Notes: a model not told the origin generated them from the sequence alone. DNA of 64,000 bases from an uncultured Flavobacteriales bacterium (GCA_937139155.1 CAKZPI010000026.1:58388-122387); one strand, 5' to 3'. Counted from the first letter of the stretch, positions 44,761-53,869 are shown. Translations and numbers: made by a program.

Positions 44761-45318
44761 ATGAGGAAATTTTCATTCATTCTTATCCTTTGCCTTTCCA
44801 CCGTCCTGGCAAAGGCCCAGGTGCCTGAAGATGGGTATACCCCAGCAGGGCCAAGCAACCAAAATTTCATTATGGGGTCAAAGTTCACCCTTTATGATGT
44901 TGAAAATAATTTTGTTCCGGGGGTGGCTGGGGTGTTTTCTTATGTGCTTTATGAAAAGGGAGAGAATCAAAGTTTTTCTGTAGGCACCAATCTTGGTTTG
45001 GCAGCCTCATTTAGCAATATAGGAAGCCTTGTTCATATAGATGCTCCTGTATTGCTTCAGGCTAATTTTGGGGCAGGTTCTACCAAATTTTCACACATTC
45101 CGGTAGGTGTGGTCGTCTCAGCGGGTTTAGGAAATAATTTCTTACACTTTTTTAGCCACAACGAATTCAGCTATGGGCCGATGATTGACCTTGGGGTTCG
45201 GCTGGAGGTTTTCCAAAAGATTTACCAAATTTCTGGTTCTTATATGCAGAACCTAAATCAAGACCGGCTTTATATGGGGCCCTCAATTGTGAACATCGGT
45301 TTCGGAGCCATATTTTAA
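44761..45318 (+). CDS. secreted beta-barrel-like protein of unknown function
   Basis: 185 residues with a signal peptide (FSFILILCLSTVLAKAQ). Alternating strands (SVGTNLGLAASFSNI, HIPVGVVVSAGLGNNF, MIDLGVRLEVFQKIYQISGSY) and a C-terminal F (IGFGAIF) suggest a small outer-membrane barrel. No family identified. It follows the ars operon but the -7-like box suggests separate expression. Stop shared with the convergent VOC gene in TTAA at 45315-45318. Confidence 0.72.
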   Translation: MRKFSFILILCLSTVLAKAQVPEDGYTPAGPSNQNFIMGSKFTLYDVENNFVPGVAGVFSYVLYEKGENQSFSVGTNLGLAASFSNIGSLVHIDAPVLLQANFGAGSTKFSHIPVGVVVSAGLGNNFLHFFSHNEFSYGPMIDLGVRLEVFQKIYQISGSYMQNLNQDRLYMGPSIVNIGFGAIF

Positions 45319-45737
45319 AGGGTGGTTTTACCCTCGTTCATTTCGGTAAAAACCTCATCTATCGGCTCCCAAAGCTCAATTTTACGTCCTTCTGGATCTA
45401 AAATGTGCACAAACTTCCCATAAGAGTAAGATTCAATTTCATCGCAAACCACAATCCCTTTTGCTTTGCAGTCTTCTACCAAGGCTTCAATGTTCTCTAC
45501 CCGGTAATTGATCATAAACTCATTCTCTGAGGGCTGAAAATATTCGGTATCCTTATCAAAGGGACCCCATTGAGCATAAGCCTTTTGTTCAGGGTTACCG
45601 CCTTCTCTATACTCAAAAAGGCTTCCATATTCATTCTCAACCATACCAAGGTTTTCTGCATACCATTTGCTAATGACCTTGGGATCTTTAGACTTGAAGA
45701 AAATTCCGCCTATGCCCTTTACTTTTCCTTTTTTCAT
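45315..45737 (-). CDS. VOC-family (glyoxalase-like) protein
   Basis: 140 residues, two betaalphabetabetabeta modules: GIGGIFFKSKDPKVISKWYAENLGM (residues 8-32) and INYRVENIEALVEDCKAKGI, with C-terminal LDPEGRKIELWEP. The family includes glyoxalases, dioxygenases and antibiotic-binding proteins. The substrate is unknown. It is the last gene of the leftward cluster, after the FkbM-like gene. Confidence 0.88.
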   Translation of the reverse strand: MKKGKVKGIGGIFFKSKDPKVISKWYAENLGMVENEYGSLFEYREGGNPEQKAYAQWGPFDKDTEYFQPSENEFMINYRVENIEALVEDCKAKGIVVCDEIESYSYGKFVHILDPEGRKIELWEPIDEVFTEMNEGKTTL

Positions 45738-45761
45738 GCAATCAAATTTTTAATGATCAAC

Positions 45762-46616
45762 CTAGTAGCTTAGGTATTCCCAGTTTTCAATCTCTTTCAT
45801 TTCCAGAATTTCATTTTCATGGGATGGATGCCAGAGAATATCTTGGGTTTCTTTTTCGGTTAAACCGGATAGCTTGAACTGGTCTTCCCGAAGGAAGAAT
45901 AAATTAAAGCCCAAATCATTTCCGCCCACCAAAACATAGCCTTTTTCTTTGCCTAGTTTCCGCATGGCCTCAACGGATGCCCCGTGGTATAGAGGATGTT
46001 TTCCGGGATAAAAATAATTCGGATCATACCGAACCACCTTGTTTTCAGCTTTGAATTCAACATGAGCCTCAATGACCACCACCCTCGGAGAAACCACGTC
46101 CAAGGCCTTCCAAACCCAGAAATCATTCCCGTCAAGGTCAATAGACAATAAATCAATCTCCCCGGAGAAGCCTTGTTCCGAAATCAAAGCATTGATGTTT
46201 TCGGCATTGATGAAGGCCTGCTTAAACTTGGGTTTATACCAATAAGGATGAGGGTGTTTTTGAAAAAATCGTTTTCCCCGGTCAAGAGCCTTTTGGTTCC
46301 CATCCAAAAAAAGCCCTGACCAGCCGTGGTGAAAAATCAAATTGGCCGAATTGGAATTGATTCCGTCATCTGAACCAAATTCAATAAACTCCTTCCGCCC
46401 CATCCCGATCAAGGAAAAGAGAAATAAGAGTTTACCATCTTCTTCAAACTGCGAGAACACCCGAAAACCGGTATCCTTAAAATCTGGAATCTTTTTTTCC
46501 GCAGCCAAGCTTTGATATTGATGAAACAAGCTTCGTTGTTGAATGCCTAGCTCTGGCAAAAGTTTATGCCGAACGTAAGGATAGTAGAGGTGTTTTTTAA
46601 GCCATGACTTAATCAT
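45762..46616 (-). CDS. FkbM-like SAM-dependent methyltransferase family protein
   Basis: 284 residues. Seen: FSQFEEDGKLLFLFSLIG, a glycine/acid stretch FIEFGSDDGINSNSANLI that fits a Rossmann SAM site, and LLSIDLDGNDFWVWKAL, the DxDxxD-type motif of FkbM-like proteins often encoded with capsule or glycan genes. It may methylate a sugar or polysaccharide, but the substrate is unknown. The start is 2 bp after mazG ends, so it is probably cotranscribed with it. Confidence 0.68.
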   Translation of the reverse strand: MIKSWLKKHLYYPYVRHKLLPELGIQQRSLFHQYQSLAAEKKIPDFKDTGFRVFSQFEEDGKLLFLFSLIGMGRKEFIEFGSDDGINSNSANLIFHHGWSGLFLDGNQKALDRGKRFFQKHPHPYWYKPKFKQAFINAENINALISEQGFSGEIDLLSIDLDGNDFWVWKALDVVSPRVVVIEAHVEFKAENKVVRYDPNYFYPGKHPLYHGASVEAMRKLGKEKGYVLVGGNDLGFNLFFLREDQFKLSGLTEKETQDILWHPSHENEILEMKEIENWEYLSY

Positions 46617-46618
46617 AA

Positions 46619-47395
46619 TCAGGCCTTTTTAGCTTTTTCCCAATAGGTGTCCATTTCTTCAAGGCTCATTTCCGAAAGTGATTTCCCATCGGCTTTAGCC
46701 CCGGCTTCAAGAAACTGAAAACGCTGGATGAACTTTTTATTGGTGCGTTCAAGGGCCGCCTCGGGGTCAATGTTTTTAAACCTTGCAAAATTGATCAATG
46801 AAAAAAGCAGGTCTCCAAATTCGCCCTCAACCTCAGCCTGATTTCCACCCTCCGTTGCTGCTTTAAACTCGTTCATTTCTTCCTCTACCTTCCCCCAAAC
46901 TTGTCCGGCCTCCTCCCAATCAAAACCTACTCCACGGGCTTTTTCTTGAATTCTACTGGCCTTAACCATGGCGGGCAAAGACTTAGGAACTCCGCCCAGA
47001 ACGGATTTATTCTTCCCTTCTTTGAGCTTGAGTTTTTCCCAATTTTGCTTTACCTCTTCTTCATTGGCCACCTCTGTATCTCCGTAAATATGGGGGTGAC
47101 GGTGGATGAGCTTTTCACATTGGGCATTCAAAGCGTCGGCAATGTCAAAAGCTCCCTTTTCAGAACCAATTTTTGCGTAAAACACCATATGAAGCATGAT
47201 GTCTCCTATTTCCTTTTTGATTTCCTCTAAATCATTGTCTAGAATGGCATCTCCAAGTTCATAGGTTTCTTCAATGGTGAGATATCTAAGCGATTCAAGG
47301 GTTTGCTTTTTATCCCAAGGACATTTTTCCCTGAGTTCATCCATGATTTCAAGCAAACGCCCAAAGGCCTGTTTCTTTTCTTCCAGGCTATTCAT
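46619..47395 (-). CDS. mazG: nucleoside triphosphate pyrophosphohydrolase
   Basis: 258 residues (E. coli MazG: 263) with two MazG domains. The first has the motif EETYELGDAILDNDLEEIKKEIGDIM (residues about 37-62) with the EExxE/ExxD metal ligands. The second has EVEGEFGDLLFSLINFARF. Hydrolyses non-canonical NTPs to NMP and PPi. Lies immediately after the oligopeptidase gene (1-bp gap between coordinates), within the leftward operon-like block. Confidence 0.95.
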   Translation of the reverse strand: MNSLEEKKQAFGRLLEIMDELREKCPWDKKQTLESLRYLTIEETYELGDAILDNDLEEIKKEIGDIMLHMVFYAKIGSEKGAFDIADALNAQCEKLIHRHPHIYGDTEVANEEEVKQNWEKLKLKEGKNKSVLGGVPKSLPAMVKASRIQEKARGVGFDWEEAGQVWGKVEEEMNEFKAATEGGNQAEVEGEFGDLLFSLINFARFKNIDPEAALERTNKKFIQRFQFLEAGAKADGKSLSEMSLEEMDTYWEKAKKA

Positions 47396-49120
47396 CTAGG
47401 TAAGCTTCTCATATTCTTCACGTACAAATCCGGCCAATTCGGCAATGTACTCTGCAGAGAAATCAAATTTAATTCCGGCCGCCTCATAAATTTCAGGAAT
47501 GGTTCGGGTATACCCTAGTTTCAGGGCTTCCTTGAACATATGCAGTCCGTGTTTTGGCTTACGCATAACATTTCTCCAAACCGCAATGGCCCCTAATTGA
47601 GCCATTCCATATTCAATGTAGTAGAAAGGCACTTCAAAGAGATGAAGTTGAGCCTGCCATGCATTTCTTCTAAACTGATCAAGTCCAAACCAGTTCACCT
47701 CAGATGAGGCAAGCTCTTGGTTGATTTCAATCCATATATCTTGGCGTTCCTCAATGGTATGTTCGGGGTTGGCATACAGCCAATGTTGAAACTTATCAAT
47801 GGTTGCAATCCAGGGAAGCAGGTAAAGAATTCGTTCAAGATGTTCTTTCTTGGCCCGGTTCAGGCTTTGGAAATCCCCATAGAATGAGTCCCAGTAATCC
47901 ATGCTAATTAGCTCCATGCTCATAGAAGCAAGTTCAGCTACCTCTGAGGGCAAAGATTTGAAACCGGTAAGGGGAAGATCATGGTTTAAGAAAGAATGAA
48001 CGGCATGTCCGGCCTCATGAATCATGGTAATCATGTCATCTTGAGAACCTGCCGCATTCATGAATATAAAGGGCACTCCTGTTTCGTAGAGCGGATAATT
48101 GTAACCACCAGGGGCCTTTCCTTTTCGGGACTCAAGGTCTAGGTGGTTCATTTCGTTCATTTTCTTGAGGCAATCTCCAAAAAACGGATCTACTTGGTTC
48201 AAACAATGAATTGATTTCTCAAGAAGGTCTTTTCCATTTTTGAAGGGTTTCAGGGGTTTTCTCCCCTGCTCGTCCACCTGTAAATCCCAGGGCCTTAGCT
48301 CATTTAAGCCAAGATTTTCCTTTCGAATTTGGTTCATTTCATCAACCAAGGGAGTAATGTGCTGGGCAATGGCATCGTGAAAGTCAAAGCAATCTTGAAC
48401 TGAATAATCAAACCGTCCCATGGCTTTGAACTTATAGTCTCTATAATTATCAAAACCGGCGTTCCATGCCAAGCGGGTTCTTCTTGAAATCAGGTCATTA
48501 AAAAGGGCATCCACCACAGATTTTTCCTGCAGCCTTCTTTCCTGTATTTTCAGGTAGGTATCCCTTCTGACATCCCGGTCAGTGTCTCTTAGTTTCAAGG
48601 CAGCTTGAGGAATGGTGAGCTCTTCATCCCCATCTTTTATAGACATTTTGCCCATGATACCGCTGTACTGTTGAGCTAGGGTATTCAGCTCAGTTTCAAT
48701 GGGTATATTCTTTTCACGGTAGAGTTTCACCTCTTCACGAATGGCTCTGAACATGATGGAATACCCCTCCATATTGCTCAAGGCTTCAGCATCAGGATGC
48801 TCTAAAAGCTTTTTATGCAGGGCATGCCATCTTGGCTGCATATGGGGCAGAATGTTTTCAATATGATCTTGATAAGCCTCTTGGTGCGATTTATTTTGGG
48901 TATCGCAAGTCATCCGCACATATTTCCACCCTAGATCCTCTTCCAATACCGCTTCCAATTCAGAAGCATCTGAAAGCCATTTAAGAAAAGCCTTTCGGTC
49001 TTTAATGTCTCTTTCCTCAAGTTGATCAAACCAGGGCTTTATATCGGCCCAGGTTTTCGGACTAAAATCTACAGGGAGAAAAGTCCTTTCGGTTGTTTCT
49101 ATGGCGGTATCTAGACTCAT
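47396..49120 (-). CDS. M3-family oligoendopeptidase
   Basis: 574 residues. Zinc metallopeptidase: HExxH as IHEAGHAVHSFLNHDLP near residue 365, third ligand in ELASMSMELISMDYW. The N-terminal half is helical and resembles PepF/oligoendopeptidase F. Cleaves short peptides in the cytosol; no signal peptide. Overlaps the DUF5606 gene start by 4 bp (49117-49120). Confidence 0.95.
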   Translation of the reverse strand: MSLDTAIETTERTFLPVDFSPKTWADIKPWFDQLEERDIKDRKAFLKWLSDASELEAVLEEDLGWKYVRMTCDTQNKSHQEAYQDHIENILPHMQPRWHALHKKLLEHPDAEALSNMEGYSIMFRAIREEVKLYREKNIPIETELNTLAQQYSGIMGKMSIKDGDEELTIPQAALKLRDTDRDVRRDTYLKIQERRLQEKSVVDALFNDLISRRTRLAWNAGFDNYRDYKFKAMGRFDYSVQDCFDFHDAIAQHITPLVDEMNQIRKENLGLNELRPWDLQVDEQGRKPLKPFKNGKDLLEKSIHCLNQVDPFFGDCLKKMNEMNHLDLESRKGKAPGGYNYPLYETGVPFIFMNAAGSQDDMITMIHEAGHAVHSFLNHDLPLTGFKSLPSEVAELASMSMELISMDYWDSFYGDFQSLNRAKKEHLERILYLLPWIATIDKFQHWLYANPEHTIEERQDIWIEINQELASSEVNWFGLDQFRRNAWQAQLHLFEVPFYYIEYGMAQLGAIAVWRNVMRKPKHGLHMFKEALKLGYTRTIPEIYEAAGIKFDFSAEYIAELAGFVREEYEKLT

Positions 49121-49545
49121 TCAGCTGGTTTTTCTTGGTTTTCTTCCTCTTCCTCCTCAGGGTTTCCGTTTACAAGTTCGAATTTCAAAAGTAAATTATA
49201 CCATTGAACTAATTTTTTTATGTCGGAAGTATATACTCGGTCTTCATCGTATTCTGGCAATACGGCCCGGAGGAAATCTTGAAGTTCTTGGGCAGAAGAT
49301 TTATGACTCGGAGCTTCATTCCCATCCAAATGGGTAAACATAGCGGCAAAAACTTCCCGCAAAGGCTTCTCTTCAGAATAGGTGTACATGGAAATGTCTT
49401 GAAGGGCAGAAACCTGGGCCGTTGACGGAATGGGAAACTTTCTTCCGTCTACCAAAGATTCCACAACAATACCTCCTCTACCTTGGGCTGCTAATTTATG
49501 AAGCCCGGGCTTTCCGGCTACTGCTAAAACACCTTGTAATTTCAT
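49117..49545 (-). CDS. DUF5606 domain protein
   Basis: 142 residues. The opening MKLQGVLAVAGKPGLHKLAAQGRGG is a small OB/SH3-like fold (DUF5606) restricted to Bacteroidota. Residues about 95-120 (VYTSDIKKLVQWYNLLLKFE) form a helix and the tail is glutamate-rich. Function unknown. It lies in the leftward cluster between a TPR lipoprotein gene and the oligopeptidase gene, and that order suggests cotranscription with growth genes. Confidence 0.9.
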   Translation of the reverse strand: MKLQGVLAVAGKPGLHKLAAQGRGGIVVESLVDGRKFPIPSTAQVSALQDISMYTYSEEKPLREVFAAMFTHLDGNEAPSHKSSAQELQDFLRAVLPEYDEDRVYTSDIKKLVQWYNLLLKFELVNGNPEEEEEENQEKPAE

Positions 49546-49546
49546 T

Positions 49547-50074
49547 CTATTTATCTTTTGTCTTTTGTTTATTTTCTAAAAACTCCAAGAGATCTTCGTC
49601 TCTTAATTTCATCAAATTCAAATACGCCTCAGCCTGTTCCGCCAATTCATGCTCTGGGTATGATTCCATCAATTGGTTGAATCGTTCAGTGGCCAGGGCA
49701 TTGTTCTTGATTTTATCTTGGTAAATAAACCCTTCAACAAAAAGAGCTACCGGGGCCTTTTTATGCGATGGGTAATTTGTGTATACCTCCTTAAAATAAC
49801 GAACGGCTTCCTCGTATTCTTTTAATCCCTCAGAAACCTCCCCCGCCTTAAACCAGGAAAGGGGTGCTTGTTTATGCTTTGGATGGTCCTGTGCAAAGGC
49901 CACATAATGGTCAACCAAATTCATGGCAATGCCTGACTGTTCTTCAATAGGCTCTGCCTTTATTTGAGACTCAAGCTTTTGAATGCTGTCTAATTTGGTT
50001 TCTACTGGGTCTTGGCAAGAGACCTGAAACAATACCAAAGCGGTAAGGGCAAATGTTAAGATTCCGCGGTTCAT
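49547..50074 (-). CDS. TPR-type lipoprotein
   Basis: 175 residues. Lipobox FQVSCQD puts cysteine at about residue 20. The rest is helical, with TPR-like repeats (YEEAVRYFKEVYTNYPSHKKAPVALF and ALATERFNQLMESYPEHELAEQAEAYL), of the kind found in outer-membrane or periplasmic scaffold lipoproteins such as BamD-like and Tol-Pal accessory proteins. Specific partners cannot be told. Overlaps the start of def by 4 bp. Confidence 0.85.
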   Translation of the reverse strand: MNRGILTFALTALVLFQVSCQDPVETKLDSIQKLESQIKAEPIEEQSGIAMNLVDHYVAFAQDHPKHKQAPLSWFKAGEVSEGLKEYEEAVRYFKEVYTNYPSHKKAPVALFVEGFIYQDKIKNNALATERFNQLMESYPEHELAEQAEAYLNLMKLRDEDLLEFLENKQKTKDK

Positions 50075-50643
50075 CTTCTTTTCAATTTAGCGGTGGGAAA
50101 CTTCATAGGGTAATCGGTTTTCACCTTCCCTTTGGCTATATTCATAAGCTTACCCTTAATCAGGGTTTTGCGTATCGGTGCCAAATAATCGGTGAACAAC
50201 ACCCCTTCAATATGGTCATATTCATGCTGAATGACCCGAGCAGCCAGGCCTTTAAAAGCCTCTTCGTGTTCATCAAAATTCTCATCTTGATACCTCAACT
50301 TTATTTCGGGCTGCCGATCTACGTCTTCACGCACATCTGGAATGCTTAGGCAGCCTTCATTAAAAGCCCATTCTTCTCCTTCTTCATCAAGAATCTCAGG
50401 GTTTATAAAAACCTTTTTAAAACCTTCCAAACTGGGGTCTTCCTCAGCAAACGGACTAGCATCTACAACAAACAAACGTATTGACTTCCCAATTTGAGGA
50501 GCGGCCAATCCAACCCCCGAGGCACCGTACATGGTTTCAAACATATTATGAATCAAAGGCTCAAGCCCTGGATAATCTGGGTTAATGTTCTTGGCCTTCT
50601 TTCGTAAAACCGGATCTCCGTAGGCTACTATGGGTAAAATCAT
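50071..50643 (-). CDS. def: peptide deformylase
   Basis: 190 residues. Removes the formyl group from nascent N-terminal methionine. The three family motifs are intact: GVGLAAPQIG (about 42-51), EGCLSIP (about 99-105) and the metal site QHEYDHIEGVLF (about 137-148). Starts at the same base where ruvX ends; overlaps the TPR lipoprotein gene. Cytoplasmic, essential in most bacteria. Confidence 0.97.
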   Translation of the reverse strand: MILPIVAYGDPVLRKKAKNINPDYPGLEPLIHNMFETMYGASGVGLAAPQIGKSIRLFVVDASPFAEEDPSLEGFKKVFINPEILDEEGEEWAFNEGCLSIPDVREDVDRQPEIKLRYQDENFDEHEEAFKGLAARVIQHEYDHIEGVLFTDYLAPIRKTLIKGKLMNIAKGKVKTDYPMKFPTAKLKRR

Positions 50644-51050
50644 TATCTCTTTCTATCTAAAAATCCTTGTAAAATAAGCGCAGCAGACATTTCATCAATT
50701 AGAGCTTTGTTGCCCTTGGTTTTCTTCCCCATTTGATGAAGAGCCCCAAGAGCCATGGTAGAGGTAAAGCGCTCATCGGCTAGTTCAACAGGAATGTTCG
50801 GATACCTCTTGGTAAAGGTATCTACGAATTTCTGAGCAAAAACGGTACCATCGGTATCCTTCCCGTCAAGGCCCTTTGGCATACCAACAATGATCCGCTC
50901 TGGAATATCTAAGCTCAACTCAGATTTCAAAAAACTCCAAACCTCCTTGGCTTCAACGGTTCTGAGCGGACTAGCAATCATTTGCAATCCGTCAGTTGTT
51001 GCTACTCCAATTCGCTTTTTACCTATATCAAACGCCATTATTCTCTGCAC
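50643..51050 (-). CDS. ruvX: putative pre-16S rRNA nuclease / Holliday junction resolvase-like protein
   Basis: 135 residues, RNase H-like fold. Seen: RIMAFDIGKKRIGVATTDG (first acidic residue), VGMPKGLDGKDTDG and VELADERFTSTMAL. YqgF/RuvX proteins mature the 5' end of 16S rRNA. The GTG at 51050 is preferred over the ATG at 51038 because it gives the family opening and lies exactly 4 nt after a -7 box TATCTTTG (51055-51062). First gene of the leftward block. Confidence 0.93.
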   Translation of the reverse strand: MQRIMAFDIGKKRIGVATTDGLQMIASPLRTVEAKEVWSFLKSELSLDIPERIIVGMPKGLDGKDTDGTVFAQKFVDTFTKRYPNIPVELADERFTSTMALGALHQMGKKTKGNKALIDEMSAALILQGFLDRKR

Positions 51051-51054
51051 CCGC

Positions 51055-51062
51055 CAAAGATA
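51055..51062 (-). promoter_or_regulatory. -7 box of the ruvX-def block
   Basis: TATCTTTG on the minus strand matches TAnnTTTG; GCGG and then the GTG start at 51050 follow. It decides the GTG start and suggests a leaderless mRNA. Confidence 0.7.
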
Positions 51063-51185
51063 ATAGGATAATAGAGACTATCTTATAAGACCACCCCCTT
51101 TCCTGAAGAATTCCTGTGAAAAAGTTTACGGCTTCAAAGACCTAGATATTGGTCATTCGGTATGAGGCTTCATCCACAATCCTTT

Positions 51186-51193
51186 TATATTTG
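51186..51193 (+). promoter_or_regulatory. -7 box of dapD
   Basis: TATATTTG matches TAnnTTTG; five C follow and then the ATG at 51199, so transcription should begin at or very near the start codon. Confidence 0.7.
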
Positions 51194-51198
51194 CCCCC

Positions 51199-52014
51199 AT
51201 GGAAAAATTTGAAGGCATCATCAACCAAGCTTGGGAAAACCGCCAGCTTCTCAAAAACGATCAAACACAAGCCACTGTAAAGGCGGTAATTGAAGCCCTT
51301 GACAAAGGGAAACTTCGCTGTGCTGTGAAACAAGGAGATCATTGGACCGTAAACGACTGGGTTAAAAAGGCAGTAATCATGTACTTCCCCATTCGGAAAA
51401 TGGAAACCTTGGAGGTAGGCCCCTTTGAATTTCACGATAAGATTCCCTTGAAAAAAGATTATGCCAGTCAGCAGGTGCGGGTGGTACCTCATGCCATTGC
51501 TCGGTACGGATCATACTTGGCCAGAGGGGTGGTTATGATGCCATCTTATGTAAATATAGGAGCCTATGTAGACGAAGGCACCATGGTTGATACCTGGGCA
51601 ACGGTAGGAAGTTGCGCCCAGATTGGACGAAATGTTCACCTCAGCGGAGGGGTAGGAATTGGAGGGGTTCTAGAGCCCATTCAAGCCGCACCAGTTGTGA
51701 TTGAAGACGATTGCTTCATCGGATCTCGATCCATCATTGTGGAAGGCGTGAGGGTTGAAAAAGAGGCCGTGCTCGGAGCCAATGTTGTGCTTACCGGCTC
51801 TACCCACATCATTGACGTGAGCGGAGATGAACCCAAAACCTATAAAGGGCATGTTCCGGCAAGATCTGTTGTGATTCCTGGTACTTACCCCAAAAAATTC
51901 CCGGCCGGTGAATACCAAGTGCCCTGCGCCTTGATCATTGGAAAACGAAAAGAAAGCACCGATAAGAAAACCTCTCTAAACCAAGCCCTGAGAGAGCATA
52001 ATGTAGCCGTGTAA
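51199..52014 (+). CDS. dapD: 2,3,4,5-tetrahydropyridine-2,6-dicarboxylate N-succinyltransferase
   Basis: 271 residues. Lysine/diaminopimelate pathway enzyme that succinylates tetrahydrodipicolinate from succinyl-CoA. N-terminal helical region with DKGKLRCAVKQGDHWTVNDWVKKAV, then a left-handed beta-helix of hexapeptide turns (YVNIGAYVDEGTMVDTWATVG, HLSGGVGIGGVLEP, CFIGSRSIIVEGV). C-terminus CALIIGKRKE. It precedes glycosyltransferase genes; the start of the next gene overlaps its stop by 1 base. Confidence 0.97.
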   Translation: MEKFEGIINQAWENRQLLKNDQTQATVKAVIEALDKGKLRCAVKQGDHWTVNDWVKKAVIMYFPIRKMETLEVGPFEFHDKIPLKKDYASQQVRVVPHAIARYGSYLARGVVMMPSYVNIGAYVDEGTMVDTWATVGSCAQIGRNVHLSGGVGIGGVLEPIQAAPVVIEDDCFIGSRSIIVEGVRVEKEAVLGANVVLTGSTHIIDVSGDEPKTYKGHVPARSVVIPGTYPKKFPAGEYQVPCALIIGKRKESTDKKTSLNQALREHNVAV

Positions 52015-53093
52015 TGCTGCGTATAGGATTTGATGCAAAAAGGGCCTTTCACAATGCCAGTGGTTTAGGCAATTATAGCCGCGACTTAATTCAGGCATGC
52101 CTCGACCTGTCTGATGATTGGGAAATTCACGCCTTTAACCCAAAATCAAATCCGAAGTTTCAGCTTGATGGTAAAATTAAAGTTCACGAGCCACAGGGCC
52201 TGAAGGCTACCTTTCATCCACTTTGGAGAAAAAGCCTTCTCGGAAAACTGTCTGGTAAACTGGGTCTTGACATTTACCATGGCCTTAGCAATGAGCTTCC
52301 TTCATCCTGGACAAAAAACCGCCCAAAACGGGTGGTAACCATACACGATGTTCTCTTTGACCACATCCCAGATCAATACAATCCCATAGACCGATTAACC
52401 TATCGTTCTAAAACCAAATCAGCCATTGCCTTAGCAGATGCCATCATTTCGGTAAGCAAAGCCACGGCCCGTGATTTGCATTTTAAGTACCAGGCAGACC
52501 TTGATAAAATTCACATCATTCCCCCTCCCATTCATCCAAGTTTTTTTCAAAAGGTTTCGGAGGAAAAATCTAAATCGGTGGCTGAGAAATACCAGCTCCC
52601 CAAAACCTTCCTCCTAACCGTTGGAACCCCAGAGCCTCGGAAAAACCAAAAATTCCTGGCCCAGGTTGCCGAAATTCTTGAAATGCCTCTGGTTATGGTG
52701 GGTAAGAAAACAAAGTATGGGCTTACCATTCAAGAGTATTTCAAAGATGTAGTTTACCTAAGGTCGGTTCCCTTGCAAGACCTTCCAGCCCTGTACACCA
52801 TGGCTCATGCCTTTGTTTATGCTTCAAAATTTGAAGGCTTCGGAATGCCCCTTGCAGAAGCCATGGCTTGCGGAACTCCGGTTTTTTGCCCTGACCTTCC
52901 TCTCTTCCGGGAAGTTTGTGAGTCTCATGCTGGGTTTTATGAAGAAGGAAGCCATGATGAGATTATAAACCATTTAAGAATACCATTACCCGACGACCAA
53001 AGCCTTGAAAAAGGAAGAATCTTCGCCAAGAGATACAGCCGTGAAGAAGTTTTTGCAAAGCTAAAAGCCCTTTATCAGGACTTGGCTGAATGA
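52014..53093 (+). CDS. GT4-family glycosyltransferase
   Basis: 359 residues. GT-B fold. N-terminal Rossmann half with GIG-type loop GFDAKRAFHNASGLGNYSRDL; C-terminal half with TVGTPEPRKNQKFL and YASKFEGFGMPLAEAMACGTPV, the E-x7-E donor-binding motif. It probably adds a hexose or similar sugar to a cell-surface glycan. Its stop overlaps the start region of the next glycosyltransferase. Confidence 0.92.
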   Translation: MLRIGFDAKRAFHNASGLGNYSRDLIQACLDLSDDWEIHAFNPKSNPKFQLDGKIKVHEPQGLKATFHPLWRKSLLGKLSGKLGLDIYHGLSNELPSSWTKNRPKRVVTIHDVLFDHIPDQYNPIDRLTYRSKTKSAIALADAIISVSKATARDLHFKYQADLDKIHIIPPPIHPSFFQKVSEEKSKSVAEKYQLPKTFLLTVGTPEPRKNQKFLAQVAEILEMPLVMVGKKTKYGLTIQEYFKDVVYLRSVPLQDLPALYTMAHAFVYASKFEGFGMPLAEAMACGTPVFCPDLPLFREVCESHAGFYEEGSHDEIINHLRIPLPDDQSLEKGRIFAKRYSREEVFAKLKALYQDLAE

Positions 53094-53098
53094 AATTG

Positions 53099-53106
53099 TA
53101 CTTTTG
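53099..53106 (+). promoter_or_regulatory. internal -7 box before the GT2 gene
   Basis: TACTTTTG matches TAnnTTTG; CCGC and the GTG at 53111 follow. The spacing is identical to ruvX and other genes here. Confidence 0.6.
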
Positions 53107-53110
53107 CCGC

Positions 53111-53869
53111 GTGGAAAAATTAACGGCACTTATTCCTACGGGAAACGAGGCTCATAATATTGAAGCTGTTTTGAAATCGGTGGCTTTCGCCGATGAGGTT
53201 TTGGTGGTTGACTCTTTCAGCACCGATGATACCTTGAAATTGGCTGAGCCCTTGGCAGATCGCATCATTCAACGCGAATATGAACATTCAGCATCCCAGA
53301 AAAACTGGGCCATTCCCCAAGCAAAACACGAATGGATTTTATTGGTGGATGCCGATGAAAGGGTAAGTGAAGAGCTTGCCAAGGAAATTCAAGAAATCTT
53401 AAAGAACCCTGGCCAGGAAGTGGCTTATTGGATTTACCGAGACAACCATTTCATGGGGAAAAGATTGAAATATAGTGGATGGCAAAACGATAAGGTGATT
53501 CGGCTTTTCAGAAAATCAAAATGCCGGTATGAAAACAAGCATGTTCACGCTGAGGTGATTGCCGATGGCAAGGTGGGCTTTCTTAAAAACCACCTCGACC
53601 ACAATACTTACTTAAGCCTTGACCATTACCTAAACAAAATCAATCGTTACGCCAATCTTCAAGCCAAAGACTACGATAAAAAAACCGGAAAAATCACGGC
53701 TTACCACCTCGTTTTCAAGCCGTTTTCAAGGTTTTTAAAACATTATATTTTGCAGTTGGGCTTCCTAGATGGGGTACCTGGTTTCACCGTATCTACCATG
53801 CAAGCCTTTGCAGTTAGAACCCGTTATATCAAGCTTTGGATTCTACGAATGGAAAGAAATAAAGCATGA
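53111..53869 (+). CDS. GT2-family glycosyltransferase (WaaE/KdtX-like)
   Basis: 252 residues from GTG 53111 (an ATG at 53090 in the same frame would add seven residues; the -7 box favours the GTG). GT-A fold: LTALIPTGNEAHNIEAVLKSV, DEVLVVDSFSTDDT, and the DxD-type VDADERVSEELA at about residue 82. Similar to WaaE/KdtX LPS-core beta-glucosyltransferases of gamma-proteobacteria. It probably extends a lipopolysaccharide core or related glycan. Precedes a Sua5-family gene with a 4-bp overlap. Confidence 0.9.
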   Translation: MEKLTALIPTGNEAHNIEAVLKSVAFADEVLVVDSFSTDDTLKLAEPLADRIIQREYEHSASQKNWAIPQAKHEWILLVDADERVSEELAKEIQEILKNPGQEVAYWIYRDNHFMGKRLKYSGWQNDKVIRLFRKSKCRYENKHVHAEVIADGKVGFLKNHLDHNTYLSLDHYLNKINRYANLQAKDYDKKTGKITAYHLVFKPFSRFLKHYILQLGFLDGVPGFTVSTMQAFAVRTRYIKLWILRMERNKA

